The position numbers and the translations under genes are program-made. A stretch of 64,000 nucleotides of DNA from Tritrichomonas musculus. Lineage: Eukaryota > Parabasalia > Tritrichomonadida > Tritrichomonadidae. The notes under the pieces are model-generated. The model was not told the DNA's origin and did not search any database. It was given only the letters and a program-made list of their open reading frames with translations. Positions within the stretch are counted from its first letter, which is position 1. Each line of letters starts with the position of its first letter. The DNA lies in contig JAPFFF010000004.1 of NCBI GenBank assembly GCA_039105265.1, positions 5,084,001-5,148,000 of the forward strand, read 5' to 3'. Shown here piece by piece: positions 29,232-39,615 of the stretch.

Positions 29232-32200
29232 TTAAATTGCTATTGAAGAGTCGCCTTGTGTTGATGTTGTTGATTGATTTTTCTTCTTGATAACAAGGAA
29301 GTAAACAAGAAGAGCGATGATAGCTGCAACTACAACAATGCAAGCGATAACAATACCAGCAATTGCACCACCGCTTAACTTCTTCTTACCACCGGCATCT
29401 TTGTCTTTACCACGCATTGCCTTTAAGTTAGAATAATATTCGCCATTATTAGTGGAATTCTCGCAATTAGGACTAATGAAATCAAGTGAATTCTCGAAAC
29501 GATCTTTGTACTCAAGGCAGCTTTCCCAAGCAGCTGTTTGATTATCTTTTCCATTAAATTGGGCAACGAGTAATGTTTCTTCTTCAAGTGGAACAAGTTT
29601 GCCTGTTTCTAATGGTTCTACCTTGATGAATCCACTTTGGAATCTTGGGAATCCAGAATCTGATTTAACAACACGAATTGGATATCTGCTTTCAATTGAT
29701 GAACGATTATAATAGAGTTTGATTTCTGAACCATCAAGTTTAACATCCTTTTCAATGTTCAAAACAGAAAGTAAACCAATACCAATTTTTTGTAAGGCGA
29801 TGTTTTCAAGTGTAATTTCAGAACGTCCTTCGACACGGAGATTTTGGCATGTTGTGTTATCACTTCCTGTTCCTTTTAATTGTGTTTTTCCTTTTTGTGG
29901 GAAAACTTGAATAGTATCAATATTTAATTTTGGAACTTTTGAAGTTAAAGTAATTCCTTCTTTTTCTGGTTCAATTGTTCCAATATTAAGTGTATCATCT
30001 GTGAGTGCAGCTCCTTCTTGTGGATTAATTGTTATTTCACCCGAACCTTTGAGATCTACTTTTGAACTGGTAGATGGAGGAAGTTCAATATTTGCTTCAT
30101 TGAAAACTTCAAGTGAAACTTTATTTGAAGGTGTGGGGATGATTGTAATTGGATTTTTTCTTGGCTCAATGACCAAATTGATATTTTCAACTTGACTGAT
30201 TAATTCAACAAGTTTATTTGTGGTTGTAATAGGTACTGAATATGTTTTTTGTTTATCATAAGTTAATTCTTCATTAAAGGTAACATTTTCAGTATCTTGA
30301 CCAATAATCATTTCACTTGTCATTTCTTCCAAATTGACTGGTGGAGGAGTGACTGCTGGAATTGGATCGATACATTCTCCATTATATAGTTCTTTTCCTG
30401 ACTGGCAAAAGCATTGGCCTGTATTAGGACTTGGGTCTTCATTAAAGAACTTAGATGTATCGCATTTAACACATTGATTTGGATCGATATTGTTGCATTT
30501 GACACATCCAGGAACACTTTCAAGAGTGCAATTATATTCTTCATATACTACACATCGTTTACGATCTATTGTAACATGGAGTTCATAATTTTCTGCACAA
30601 GCTCGGCAATATATTTGACCATCTTCTTCATAGCATGAGGTGCAATTTGCGATAGAAGAGCAATCTAATTTGATGCATGTTCCATTGGAAGCTACAGTGT
30701 ATCCATAATAGCAGCTACTGCAAGCGTTTTGGTTTGAGCAAAGAGTGCAATATGCGCCAACATTTGGAGTATTAAAGCAAGACATCTCAACTTCAGTTAG
30801 GCAACGGCCATTATAATCTTGGTAATTATCTGCACATACACATTTTCCGTTTTCAAGTTTCAAACGAAGAGATTCATCACAAGCTTTGCAGACAGAATTA
30901 TCAGTTTCATCGCATTGTGTGCATCCAACAACAGAATCAATGCATGTTTCTTGAATGCACTCTCTACTATCTTCAGATTCCGTATATCCATCTTCGCAAT
31001 GATAGCAGTAATAAACGCCATTTTCATAAGTACATGAACCTGCAGAGCAATGAGGAATATAATTAGAGCATGTAATTTTACAGTCGTTGCCATTCAATTC
31101 ACCATCACAGTATATGCATGCGCCATTTGCAGTTGTATTGTAATAACCTTCTTCGCATTTCATGCATGTTTGATTATCATCTGGATAGCATTCGCTACAA
31201 TGGGGGACTTTTGGATCGCAAGTTTGTTTTTGACATTTTCCTGATACTAGATTATATCCAGACTTGCAATTAATGCATTCAATTGAGCCTGGGCCATCGC
31301 ACATTGAGCAGAATTGATCTACATCTCTGCAGTCGGATCCTTGAATTTCTATGCATGATTTCTGGTTTGAATGAACTTTATAACCACTCTCACATTGTGA
31401 GCATTTGCTATAATCAGTTGAGTCGCATGAAGTACAATGAGGAATATCTTTACAGAGAGAAGTATTTACTTCTGGCGCTGATGAAGATGGTTCTGTAACA
31501 TCTGATGGGCCTTCTGAGATGACCTCTGATGATGAGCCTCCAAGATCTTCTTCTGATGATGATGAATCTTCATCTGAAAAAGTAACGCATTCAGAGCCAT
31601 CAGCATTTGGTTTTTGTGGATCAACACAAGCTGTGCATGTTGCTGCTGTTCCATCTGACACTTCATTATCACCACATTCGGTACAAACTCCAGTAGCACT
31701 ATCTATCTTGAAGTGTGGTTTGCACTTTACGCAAATTCCACCTGTTCCTGTGCATGACTCAGAATCACAATTTGAGTCGCAATTAACGCATTCAGAGCCA
31801 TCAGCATTTGGTTTTTGTGGATCAACACAAGCTGTGCATGTTGCTGCTGTTCCATCTGACACTTCATTATCACCACATTCGGTACAAACTCCAGTAGCAC
31901 TATCTATCTTGAAGTGTGGTTTGCACTTTACACAAATTCCACCTGTTCCTGTGCATGACTCAGAATCACAATTTGGATCGCAATTAACGCATTCAGAGCC
32001 ATCAGCATTTGGTTTTTGTGGATCAACACAAGCTGTGCATGTTGCTGCTGTTCCATCTGACACTTCATTATCACCACATTCGGTACAAACTCCAGTAGCA
32101 CTATCTATCTTGAAGTGTGGTTTGCACTTTACGCAAATTCCATCTGTTCCTGTGCATGACTCAGAATCACAATTTGGATCGCAATTAACGCATTCAGAGC

Positions 32201-35200
32201 CATCAGCATTTGGTTTTTGTGGATCAACACAAGCTGTGCATGTTGCTGCTGTTCCATCTGACACTTCATTATCACCACATTCGGTACAAACTCCAGTAGC
32301 ACTATCTATCTTGAAGTGTGGTTTGCACTTTACGCAAATTCCATCTGTTCCTGTGCATGACTCAGAATCACAATTTGGATCGCAATTAACGCATTCAGAG
32401 CCATCAGCATTTGGTTTTTGTGGATCAACACAAGCTGTGCATGTTGCTGCTGTTCCATCTGACACTTCATTATCACCACATTCGGTACAAACTCCAGTAG
32501 CACTATCTATCTTGAAGTGTGGTTTGCACTTTACGCAAATTCCACCTGTTCCTGTGCATGACTCAGAATCACAATTTGGATCGCAATTAACGCATTCAGA
32601 GCCATCAGCATTTGGTTTTTGTGGATCAACACAAGCTGTGCATGTTGCTGCTGTTCCATCTGACACTTCATTATCACCACATTCGGTACAAACTCCAGTA
32701 GCACTATCTATCTTGAAGTGTGGTTTGCACTTTACGCAAATTCCATCTGTTCCTGTGCATGACTCAGAATCACAATTTGGATCGCAATTAACGCATTCAG
32801 AGCCATCAGCATTTGGTTTTTGTGGATCAACACAAGCTGTGCATGTTGCTGCTGTTCCATCTGACACTTCATTATCACCACATTCGGTACAAACTCCAGT
32901 AGCACTATCTATCTTGAAGTGTGGTTTGCACTTTACGCAAATTCCATCTGTTCCTGTGCATGACTCAGAATCACAATTTGGATCGCAAGCAACGCATTCA
33001 GAGCCATCAGCATTTGGTTTTTGTGGATCAACACAAGCTGTGCATGTTGCTGCTGTTCCATCTGACACTTCATTATCACCACATTCGGTACAAACTCCAG
33101 TAGCACTATCTATCTTGAAGTGTGGTTTGCACTTTACGCAAATTCCATCTGTTCCTGTGCATGACTCAGAATCACAATTTGGATCGCAATTAACGCATTC
33201 AGAGCCATCAGCATTTGGTTTTTGTGGATCAACACAAGCTGTGCATGTTGCTGCTGTTCCATCTGACACTTCATTATCACCACATTCGGTACAAACTCCA
33301 GTAGCACTATCTATCTTGAAGTGTGGTTTGCACTTTACGCAAATTCCATCTGTTCCTGTGCATGACTCAGAATCACAATTTGGATCGCAATTAACGCATT
33401 CAGAGCCATCAGCATTTGGTTTTTGTGGATCAACACAAGCTGTGCATGTTGCTGCTGTTCCATCTGACACTTCATTATCACCACATTCGGTACAAACTCC
33501 AGTAGCACTATCTATCTTGAAGTGTGGTTTGCACTTTACGCAAATTCCATCTGTTCCTGTGCATGACTCAGAATCACAATTTGGATCGCAATTAACGCAT
33601 TCAGAGCCATCAGCATTTGGTTTTTGTGGATCAACACAAGCTGTGCATGTTGCTGCTGTTCCATCTGACACTTCATTATCACCACATTCGGTACAAACTC
33701 CAGTAGCACTATCTATCTTGAAGTGTGGTTTGCACTTTACGCAAATTCCATCTGTTCCTGTGCATGACTCAGAATCACAATTTGGATCGCAAGCAACGCA
33801 TTCAGAGCCATCAGCATTTGGTTTTTGTGGATCAACACAAGCTGTGCATGTTGCTGCTGTTCCATCTGACACTTCATTATCACCACATTCGGTACAAACT
33901 CCAGTAGCACTATCTATCTTGAAGTGTGGTTTGCACTTTACGCAAATTCCACCTGTTCCTGTGCATGACTCAGAATCACAATTTGGATCGCAATTAACGC
34001 ATTCAGAGCCATCAGCATTTGGTTTTTGTGGATCAACACAAGCTGTGCATGTTGCTGCTGTTCCATCTGACACTTCATTATCACCACATTCGGTACAAAC
34101 TCCAGTAGCACTATCTATCTTGAAGTGTGGTTTGCACTTTACGCAAATTCCATCTGTTCCTGTGCATGACTCAGAATCACAATTTGGATCGCAATTAACG
34201 CATTCAGAGCCATCAGCATTTGGTTTTTGTGGATCAACACAAGCTGTGCATGTTGCTGCTGTTCCATCTGACACTTCATTATCACCACATTCGGTACAAA
34301 CTCCAGTAGCACTATCTATCTTGAAGTGTGGTTTGCACTTTACGCAAATTCCATCTGTTCCTGTGCATGACTCAGAATCACAATTTGGATCGCAAGCAAC
34401 GCATTCAGAGCCATCAGCATTTGGTTTTTGTGGATCAACACAAGCTGTGCATGTTGCTGCTGTTCCATCTGACACTTCATTATCACCACATTCGGTACAA
34501 ACTCCAGTAGCACTATCTATCTTGAAGTGTGGTTTGCACTTTACGCAAATTCCATCTGTTCCTGTGCATGACTCAGAATCACAATTTGGATCGCAAGCAA
34601 CGCATTCAGAGCCATCAGCATTTGGTTTTTGTGGATCAACACAAGCTGTGCATGTTGCTGCTGTTCCATCTGACACTTCATTATCACCACATTCGGTACA
34701 AACTCCAGTAGCACTATCTATCTTGAAGTGTGGTTTGCACTTTACGCAAATTCCATCTGTTCCTGTGCATGACTCAGAATCACAATTTGGATCGCAATTA
34801 ACGCATTCAGAGCCATCAGCATTTGGTTTTTGTGGATCAACACAAGCTGTGCATGTTGCTGCTGTTCCATCTGACACTTCATTATCACCACATTCGGTAC
34901 AAACTCCAGTAGCACTATCTATCTTGAAGTGTGGTTTGCACTTTACGCAAATTCCATCTGTTCCTGTGCATGACTCAGAATCACAATTTGGATCGCAATT
35001 AACGCATTCAGAGCCATCAGCATTTGGTTTTTGTGGATCAACACAAGCTGTGCATGTTGCTGCTGTTCCATCTGACACTTCATTATCACCACATTCGGTA
35101 CAAACTCCAGTAGCACTATCTATCTTGAAGTGTGGTTTGCACTTTACGCAAATTCCATCTGTTCCTGTGCATGACTCAGAATCACAATTTGGATCGCAAT

Positions 35201-38200
35201 TAACGCATTCAGAGCCATCAGCATTTGGTTTTTGTGGATCAACACAAGCTGTGCATGTTGCTGCTGTTCCATCTGACACTTCATTATCACCACATTCGGT
35301 ACAAACTCCAGTAGCACTATCTATCTTGAAGTGTGGTTTGCACTTTACGCAAATTCCATCTGTTCCTGTGCATGACTCAGAATCACAATTTGGATCGCAA
35401 GCAACGCATTCAGAGCCATCAGCATTTGGTTTTTGTGGATCAACACAAGCTGTGCATGTTGCTGCTGTTCCATCTGACACTTCATTATCACCACATTCGG
35501 TACAAACTCCAGTAGCACTATCTATCTTGAAGTGTGGTTTGCACTTTACGCAAATTCCATCTGTTCCTGTGCATGACTCAGAATCACAATTTGGATCGCA
35601 AGCAACGCATTCAGAGCCATCAGCATTTGGTTTTTGTGGATCAACACAAGCTGTGCATGTTGCTGCTGTTCCATCTGACACTTCATTATCACCACATTCG
35701 GTACAAACTCCAGTAGCACTATCTATCTTGAAGTGTGGTTTGCACTTTACGCAAATTCCATCTGTTCCTGTGCATGACTCAGAATCACAATTTGGATCGC
35801 AATTAACGCATTCAGAGCCATCAGCATTTGGTTTTTGTGGATCAACACAAGCTGTGCATGTTGCTGCTGTTCCATCTGACACTTCATTATCACCACATTC
35901 GGTACAAACTCCAGTAGCACTATCTATCTTGAAGTGTGGTTTGCACTTTACGCAAATTCCATCTGTTCCTGTGCATGACTCAGAATCACAATTTGGATCG
36001 CAATTAACGCATTCAGAGCCATCAGCATTTGGTTTTTGTGGATCAACACAAGCTGTGCATGTTGCTGCTGTTCCATCTGACACTTCATTATCACCACATT
36101 CGGTACAAACTCCAGTAGCACTATCTATCTTGAAGTGTGGTTTGCACTTTACGCAAATTCCATCTGTTCCTGTGCATGACTCAGAATCACAATTTGGATC
36201 GCAAGCAACGCATTCAGAGCCATCAGCATTTGGTTTTTGTGGATCAACACAAGCTGTGCATGTTGCTGCTGTTCCATCTGACACTTCATTATCACCACAT
36301 TCGGTACAAACTCCAGTAGCACTATCTATCTTGAAGTGTGGTTTGCACTTTACGCAAATTCCATCTGTTCCTGTGCATGACTCAGAATCACAATTTGGAT
36401 CGCAAGCAACGCATTCAGAGCCATCAGCATTTGGTTTTTGTGGATCAACACAAGCTGTGCATGTTGCTGCTGTTCCATCTGACACTTCATTATCACCACA
36501 TTCGGTACAAACTCCAGTAGCACTATCTATCTTGAAGTGTGGTTTGCACTTTACGCAAATTCCATCTGTTCCTGTGCATGACTCAGAATCACAATTTGGA
36601 TCGCAATTAACGCATTCAGAGCCATCAGCATTTGGTTTTTGTGGATCAACACAAGCTGTGCATGTTGCTGCTGTTCCATCTGACACTTCATTATCACCAC
36701 ATTCGGTACAAACTCCAGTAGCACTATCTATCTTGAAGTGTGGTTTGCACTTTACGCAAATTCCATCTGTTCCTGTGCATGACTCAGAATCACAATTTGG
36801 ATCGCAATTAACGCATTCAGAGCCATCAGCATTTGGTTTTTGTGGATCAACACAAGCTGTGCATGTTGCTGCTGTTCCATCTGACACTTCATTATCACCA
36901 CATTCGGTACAAACTCCAGTAGCACTATCTATCTTGAAGTGTGGTTTGCACTTTACGCAAATTCCATCTGTTCCTGTGCATGACTCAGAATCACAATTTG
37001 GATCGCAAGCAACGCATTCAGAGCCATCAGCATTTGGTTTTTGTGGATCAACACAAGCTGTGCATGTTGCTGCTGTTCCATCTGACACTTCATTATCACC
37101 ACATTCGGTACAAACTCCAGTAGCACTATCTATCTTGAAGTGTGGTTTGCACTTTACGCAAATTCCATCTGTTCCTGTGCATGACTCAGAATCACAATTT
37201 GGATCGCAATTAACGCATTCAGAGCCATCAGCATTTGGTTTTTGTGGATCAACACAAGCTGTGCATGTTGCTGCTGTTCCATCTGACACTTCATTATCAC
37301 CACATTCGGTACAAACTCCAGTAGCACTATCTATCTTGAAGTGTGGTTTGCACTTTACGCAAATTCCATCTGTTCCTGTGCATGACTCAGAATCACAATT
37401 TGGATCGCAAGCAACGCATTCAGAGCCATCAGCATTTGGTTTTTGTGGATCAACACAAGCTGTGCATGTTGCTGCTGTTCCATCTGACACTTCATTATCA
37501 CCACATTCGGTACAAACTCCAGTAGCACTATCTATCTTGAAGTGTGGTTTGCACTTTACGCAAATTCCATCTGTTCCTGTGCATGACTCAGAATCACAAT
37601 TTGGATCGCAAGCAACGCATTCAGAGCCATCAGCATTTGGTTTTTGTGGATCAACACAAGCTGTGCATGTTGCTGCTGTTCCATCTGACACTTCATTATC
37701 ACCACATTCGGTACAAACTCCAGTAGCACTATCTATCTTGAAGTGTGGTTTGCACTTTACGCAAATTCCATCTGTTCCTGTGCATGACTCAGAATCACAA
37801 TTTGGATCGCAAGCAACGCATTCAGAGCCATCAGCATTTGGTTTTTGTGGATCAACACAAGCTGTGCATGTTGCTGCTGTTCCATCTGACACTTCATTAT
37901 CACCACATTCGGTACAAACTCCAGTAGCACTATCTATCTTGAAGTGTGGTTTGCACTTTACGCAAATTCCATCTGTTCCTGTGCATGACTCAGAATCACA
38001 ATTTGGATCGCAATTAACGCATTCAGAGCCATCAGCATTTGGTTTTTGTGGATCAACACAAGCTGTGCATGTTGCTGCTGTTCCATCTGACACTTCATTA
38101 TCACCACATTCGGTACAAACTCCAGTAGCACTATCTATCTTGAAGTGTGGTTTGCACTTTACGCAAATTCCATCTGTTCCTGTGCATGACTCAGAATCAC

Positions 38201-38669
38201 AATTTGGATCGCAAGCAACGCATTCAGAGCCATCAGCATTTGGTTTTTGTGGATCAACACAAGCTGTGCATGTTGCTGCTGTTCCATCTGACACTTCATT
38301 ATCACCACATTCGGTACAAACTCCAGTAGCACTATCTATCTTGAAGTGTGGTTTGCACTTTACGCAAATTCCATCTGTTCCTGTGCATGACTCAGAATCA
38401 CAATTTGGATCGCAAGCAACGCATTCAGAGCCATCAGCATTTGGTTTTTGTGGATCAACACAAGCTGTGCATGTTGCTGCTGTTCCATCTGACACTTCAT
38501 TATCACCACATTCGGTACAAACTCCAGTAGCACTATCTATCTTGAAGTGTGGTTTGCACTTTACGCAAATTCCATCTGTTCCTGTGCATGACTCAGAATC
38601 ACAATTTGGATCGCATCCTCCATCTTGTCCTTTAACTATTAAAATTATTAAAAATATATAATTTATCAT
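29232..38669 (-). CDS. Giant type I surface protein with 35 Cys-rich 67-residue repeats
   Basis: This 3145-residue protein begins with a short signal peptide (MINYIFLIILIVKGQDGG). From Cys19 to about residue 2363 it has 35 tandem, almost identical 67-residue units. Each starts CDPNCDSESCTGTDGICVKC, with CxxC pairs spaced as in EGF/furin-like and Giardia VSP-type modules. After a Ser/Asp/Glu-rich linker come non-repeated Cys-rich modules (about 2396-2773). A Cys-poor, beta-rich, N-glycosylatable ectodomain follows (about 2775-3095). One membrane helix (AGIVIACIVVVAAIIALLVY) leads to a short KKK-containing tail ending SSIAI. This matches the architecture of trichomonad surface proteins, probably in host contact or adhesion (inferred). 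Every repeat length is 201 bp, so copy number can change without frame loss. Confidence 0.95.
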   Translation of the reverse strand: MINYIFLIILIVKGQDGGCDPNCDSESCTGTDGICVKCKPHFKIDSATGVCTECGDNEVSDGTAATCTACVDPQKPNADGSECVACDPNCDSESCTGTDGICVKCKPHFKIDSATGVCTECGDNEVSDGTAATCTACVDPQKPNADGSECVACDPNCDSESCTGTDGICVKCKPHFKIDSATGVCTECGDNEVSDGTAATCTACVDPQKPNADGSECVNCDPNCDSESCTGTDGICVKCKPHFKIDSATGVCTECGDNEVSDGTAATCTACVDPQKPNADGSECVACDPNCDSESCTGTDGICVKCKPHFKIDSATGVCTECGDNEVSDGTAATCTACVDPQKPNADGSECVACDPNCDSESCTGTDGICVKCKPHFKIDSATGVCTECGDNEVSDGTAATCTACVDPQKPNADGSECVACDPNCDSESCTGTDGICVKCKPHFKIDSATGVCTECGDNEVSDGTAATCTACVDPQKPNADGSECVNCDPNCDSESCTGTDGICVKCKPHFKIDSATGVCTECGDNEVSDGTAATCTACVDPQKPNADGSECVACDPNCDSESCTGTDGICVKCKPHFKIDSATGVCTECGDNEVSDGTAATCTACVDPQKPNADGSECVNCDPNCDSESCTGTDGICVKCKPHFKIDSATGVCTECGDNEVSDGTAATCTACVDPQKPNADGSECVNCDPNCDSESCTGTDGICVKCKPHFKIDSATGVCTECGDNEVSDGTAATCTACVDPQKPNADGSECVACDPNCDSESCTGTDGICVKCKPHFKIDSATGVCTECGDNEVSDGTAATCTACVDPQKPNADGSECVACDPNCDSESCTGTDGICVKCKPHFKIDSATGVCTECGDNEVSDGTAATCTACVDPQKPNADGSECVNCDPNCDSESCTGTDGICVKCKPHFKIDSATGVCTECGDNEVSDGTAATCTACVDPQKPNADGSECVNCDPNCDSESCTGTDGICVKCKPHFKIDSATGVCTECGDNEVSDGTAATCTACVDPQKPNADGSECVACDPNCDSESCTGTDGICVKCKPHFKIDSATGVCTECGDNEVSDGTAATCTACVDPQKPNADGSECVACDPNCDSESCTGTDGICVKCKPHFKIDSATGVCTECGDNEVSDGTAATCTACVDPQKPNADGSECVNCDPNCDSESCTGTDGICVKCKPHFKIDSATGVCTECGDNEVSDGTAATCTACVDPQKPNADGSECVNCDPNCDSESCTGTDGICVKCKPHFKIDSATGVCTECGDNEVSDGTAATCTACVDPQKPNADGSECVNCDPNCDSESCTGTDGICVKCKPHFKIDSATGVCTECGDNEVSDGTAATCTACVDPQKPNADGSECVACDPNCDSESCTGTDGICVKCKPHFKIDSATGVCTECGDNEVSDGTAATCTACVDPQKPNADGSECVACDPNCDSESCTGTDGICVKCKPHFKIDSATGVCTECGDNEVSDGTAATCTACVDPQKPNADGSECVNCDPNCDSESCTGTDGICVKCKPHFKIDSATGVCTECGDNEVSDGTAATCTACVDPQKPNADGSECVNCDPNCDSESCTGTGGICVKCKPHFKIDSATGVCTECGDNEVSDGTAATCTACVDPQKPNADGSECVACDPNCDSESCTGTDGICVKCKPHFKIDSATGVCTECGDNEVSDGTAATCTACVDPQKPNADGSECVNCDPNCDSESCTGTDGICVKCKPHFKIDSATGVCTECGDNEVSDGTAATCTACVDPQKPNADGSECVNCDPNCDSESCTGTDGICVKCKPHFKIDSATGVCTECGDNEVSDGTAATCTACVDPQKPNADGSECVNCDPNCDSESCTGTDGICVKCKPHFKIDSATGVCTECGDNEVSDGTAATCTACVDPQKPNADGSECVACDPNCDSESCTGTDGICVKCKPHFKIDSATGVCTECGDNEVSDGTAATCTACVDPQKPNADGSECVNCDPNCDSESCTGTDGICVKCKPHFKIDSATGVCTECGDNEVSDGTAATCTACVDPQKPNADGSECVNCDPNCDSESCTGTGGICVKCKPHFKIDSATGVCTECGDNEVSDGTAATCTACVDPQKPNADGSECVNCDPNCDSESCTGTDGICVKCKPHFKIDSATGVCTECGDNEVSDGTAATCTACVDPQKPNADGSECVNCDPNCDSESCTGTDGICVKCKPHFKIDSATGVCTECGDNEVSDGTAATCTACVDPQKPNADGSECVNCDPNCDSESCTGTGGICVKCKPHFKIDSATGVCTECGDNEVSDGTAATCTACVDPQKPNADGSECVNCDSNCDSESCTGTGGICVKCKPHFKIDSATGVCTECGDNEVSDGTAATCTACVDPQKPNADGSECVTFSDEDSSSSEEDLGGSSSEVISEGPSDVTEPSSSAPEVNTSLCKDIPHCTSCDSTDYSKCSQCESGYKVHSNQKSCIEIQGSDCRDVDQFCSMCDGPGSIECINCKSGYNLVSGKCQKQTCDPKVPHCSECYPDDNQTCMKCEEGYYNTTANGACIYCDGELNGNDCKITCSNYIPHCSAGSCTYENGVYYCYHCEDGYTESEDSRECIQETCIDSVVGCTQCDETDNSVCKACDESLRLKLENGKCVCADNYQDYNGRCLTEVEMSCFNTPNVGAYCTLCSNQNACSSCYYGYTVASNGTCIKLDCSSIANCTSCYEEDGQIYCRACAENYELHVTIDRKRCVVYEEYNCTLESVPGCVKCNNIDPNQCVKCDTSKFFNEDPSPNTGQCFCQSGKELYNGECIDPIPAVTPPPVNLEEMTSEMIIGQDTENVTFNEELTYDKQKTYSVPITTTNKLVELISQVENINLVIEPRKNPITIIPTPSNKVSLEVFNEANIELPPSTSSKVDLKGSGEITINPQEGAALTDDTLNIGTIEPEKEGITLTSKVPKLNIDTIQVFPQKGKTQLKGTGSDNTTCQNLRVEGRSEITLENIALQKIGIGLLSVLNIEKDVKLDGSEIKLYYNRSSIESRYPIRVVKSDSGFPRFQSGFIKVEPLETGKLVPLEEETLLVAQFNGKDNQTAAWESCLEYKDRFENSLDFISPNCENSTNNGEYYSNLKAMRGKDKDAGGKKKLSGGAIAGIVIACIVVVAAIIALLVYFLVIKKKNQSTTSTQGDSSIAI
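31576..38612 (-). repeat. 35 x 201-bp tandem repeat array
   Basis: Thirty-five units of 201 bp differ at very few sites. Units end in ECVA (repeats 1, 2, 4, 5, 6, 8, 11, 12, 15, 16, 20, 21, 24, 28 from the N-terminus) or ECVN, and the last in ECVT. A Gly for Asp change (TGTGGIC) occurs in a few units, mostly near the C-terminal end. Two other single changes (CDSNC, and a DNA-only change) sit in the last two units. Confidence 0.97.
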
Positions 38670-38689
38670 TTACCTTAAAAAATAGTGAA

Positions 38690-39267
38690 TTATAAATAAA
38701 TATTTTTATATAAATAAATATTTTTATATAAATAAATATTTTTATATAAATAAATATTTTTATATAAATAAATATTTTTATATAATTAAATATTTTTATA
38801 TAATTAAATATTTTTATATAATTAAATATTTTTATATAATTAAATATTTTTATATAAATAAATATTTTTATATAAATAAATATTTTTATATAAATAAATA
38901 TTTTTATATAATTAAATATTTTTATATAATTAAATATTTTTATATAATTAAATATTTTTATATAATTAAATATTTTTATATAATTAAATATTTTTATATA
39001 ATTAAATATTTTTATATAATTAAATATTTTTATATAATTAAATATTTTTATATAATTAAATATTTTTATATAATTAAATATTTTTATATAATTAAATATT
39101 TTTATATAATTAAATATTTTTATATAATTAAATATTTTTATATAATTAAATATTTTTATATAATTAAATATTTTTATATAATTAAATATTTTTATATAAT
39201 TAAATATTTTTATATAATTAAATATTTTTATATAATTAAATATTTTTATATAATTAAATATTTTTAT
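38690..39267. repeat. 18-bp minisatellite directly upstream of the surface-protein gene
   Basis: About 32 copies of AAATATTTTTATATAATT or its AATAAATATTTTTATATA variant. It begins about 20 bp from the start codon at 38669, so it occupies the expected promoter. The two unit variants occur in blocks, not at random. Confidence 0.95.
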
Positions 39268-39614
39268 TCAGTCTAATGAAAAACCTACCTACCAAAGGGA
39301 TATACTTTATTATATACTTTATAATATTTTAATAATAATTATAAAAAAATCTACTTAAATAATATATATTATAATATAAAAAAAATATTTCTTCTTTTTA
39401 AAGACAAGGAACGCCACTTTTTGAACGCAGTTCAAAAAGTGTCTAGTACACAATTTTTTTCTTTTAGAAAAAAGACAATATCTATATAAAAGGCATTCAA
39501 ATAAACAATAATTTAGTCAAAATTTTATTCTAAAATTAGCATAGCATAAAAAACTTTATTAATGCTTTCTGTAAAAAAACTAACAAAAGTTTGTAATTAG
39601 CAAAAACGCGAATC
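39268..39614. other. Spacer between two minisatellites, with a hairpin
   Basis: About 350 bp with no gene. It includes the CACTTTTTGAAC hairpin at 39415-39441. Confidence 0.5.
39415..39441. repeat. Third hairpin of the CACTTTTTGA family
   Basis: CACTTTTTGAAC (39415-39426) pairs with GTTCAAAAAGTG (39430-39441) around a 3-base loop. The same core is seen in the two hairpins at 8008-8100. Confidence 0.5.
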
Positions 39615-39615
39615 A

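Noticed and set aside
31519-38661. 2380-codon plus-strand open frame
   Set aside because: It mirrors the 201-bp repeats of the minus-strand gene, which has a signal peptide, Cys modules and membrane segment. The mirror protein has no such order.
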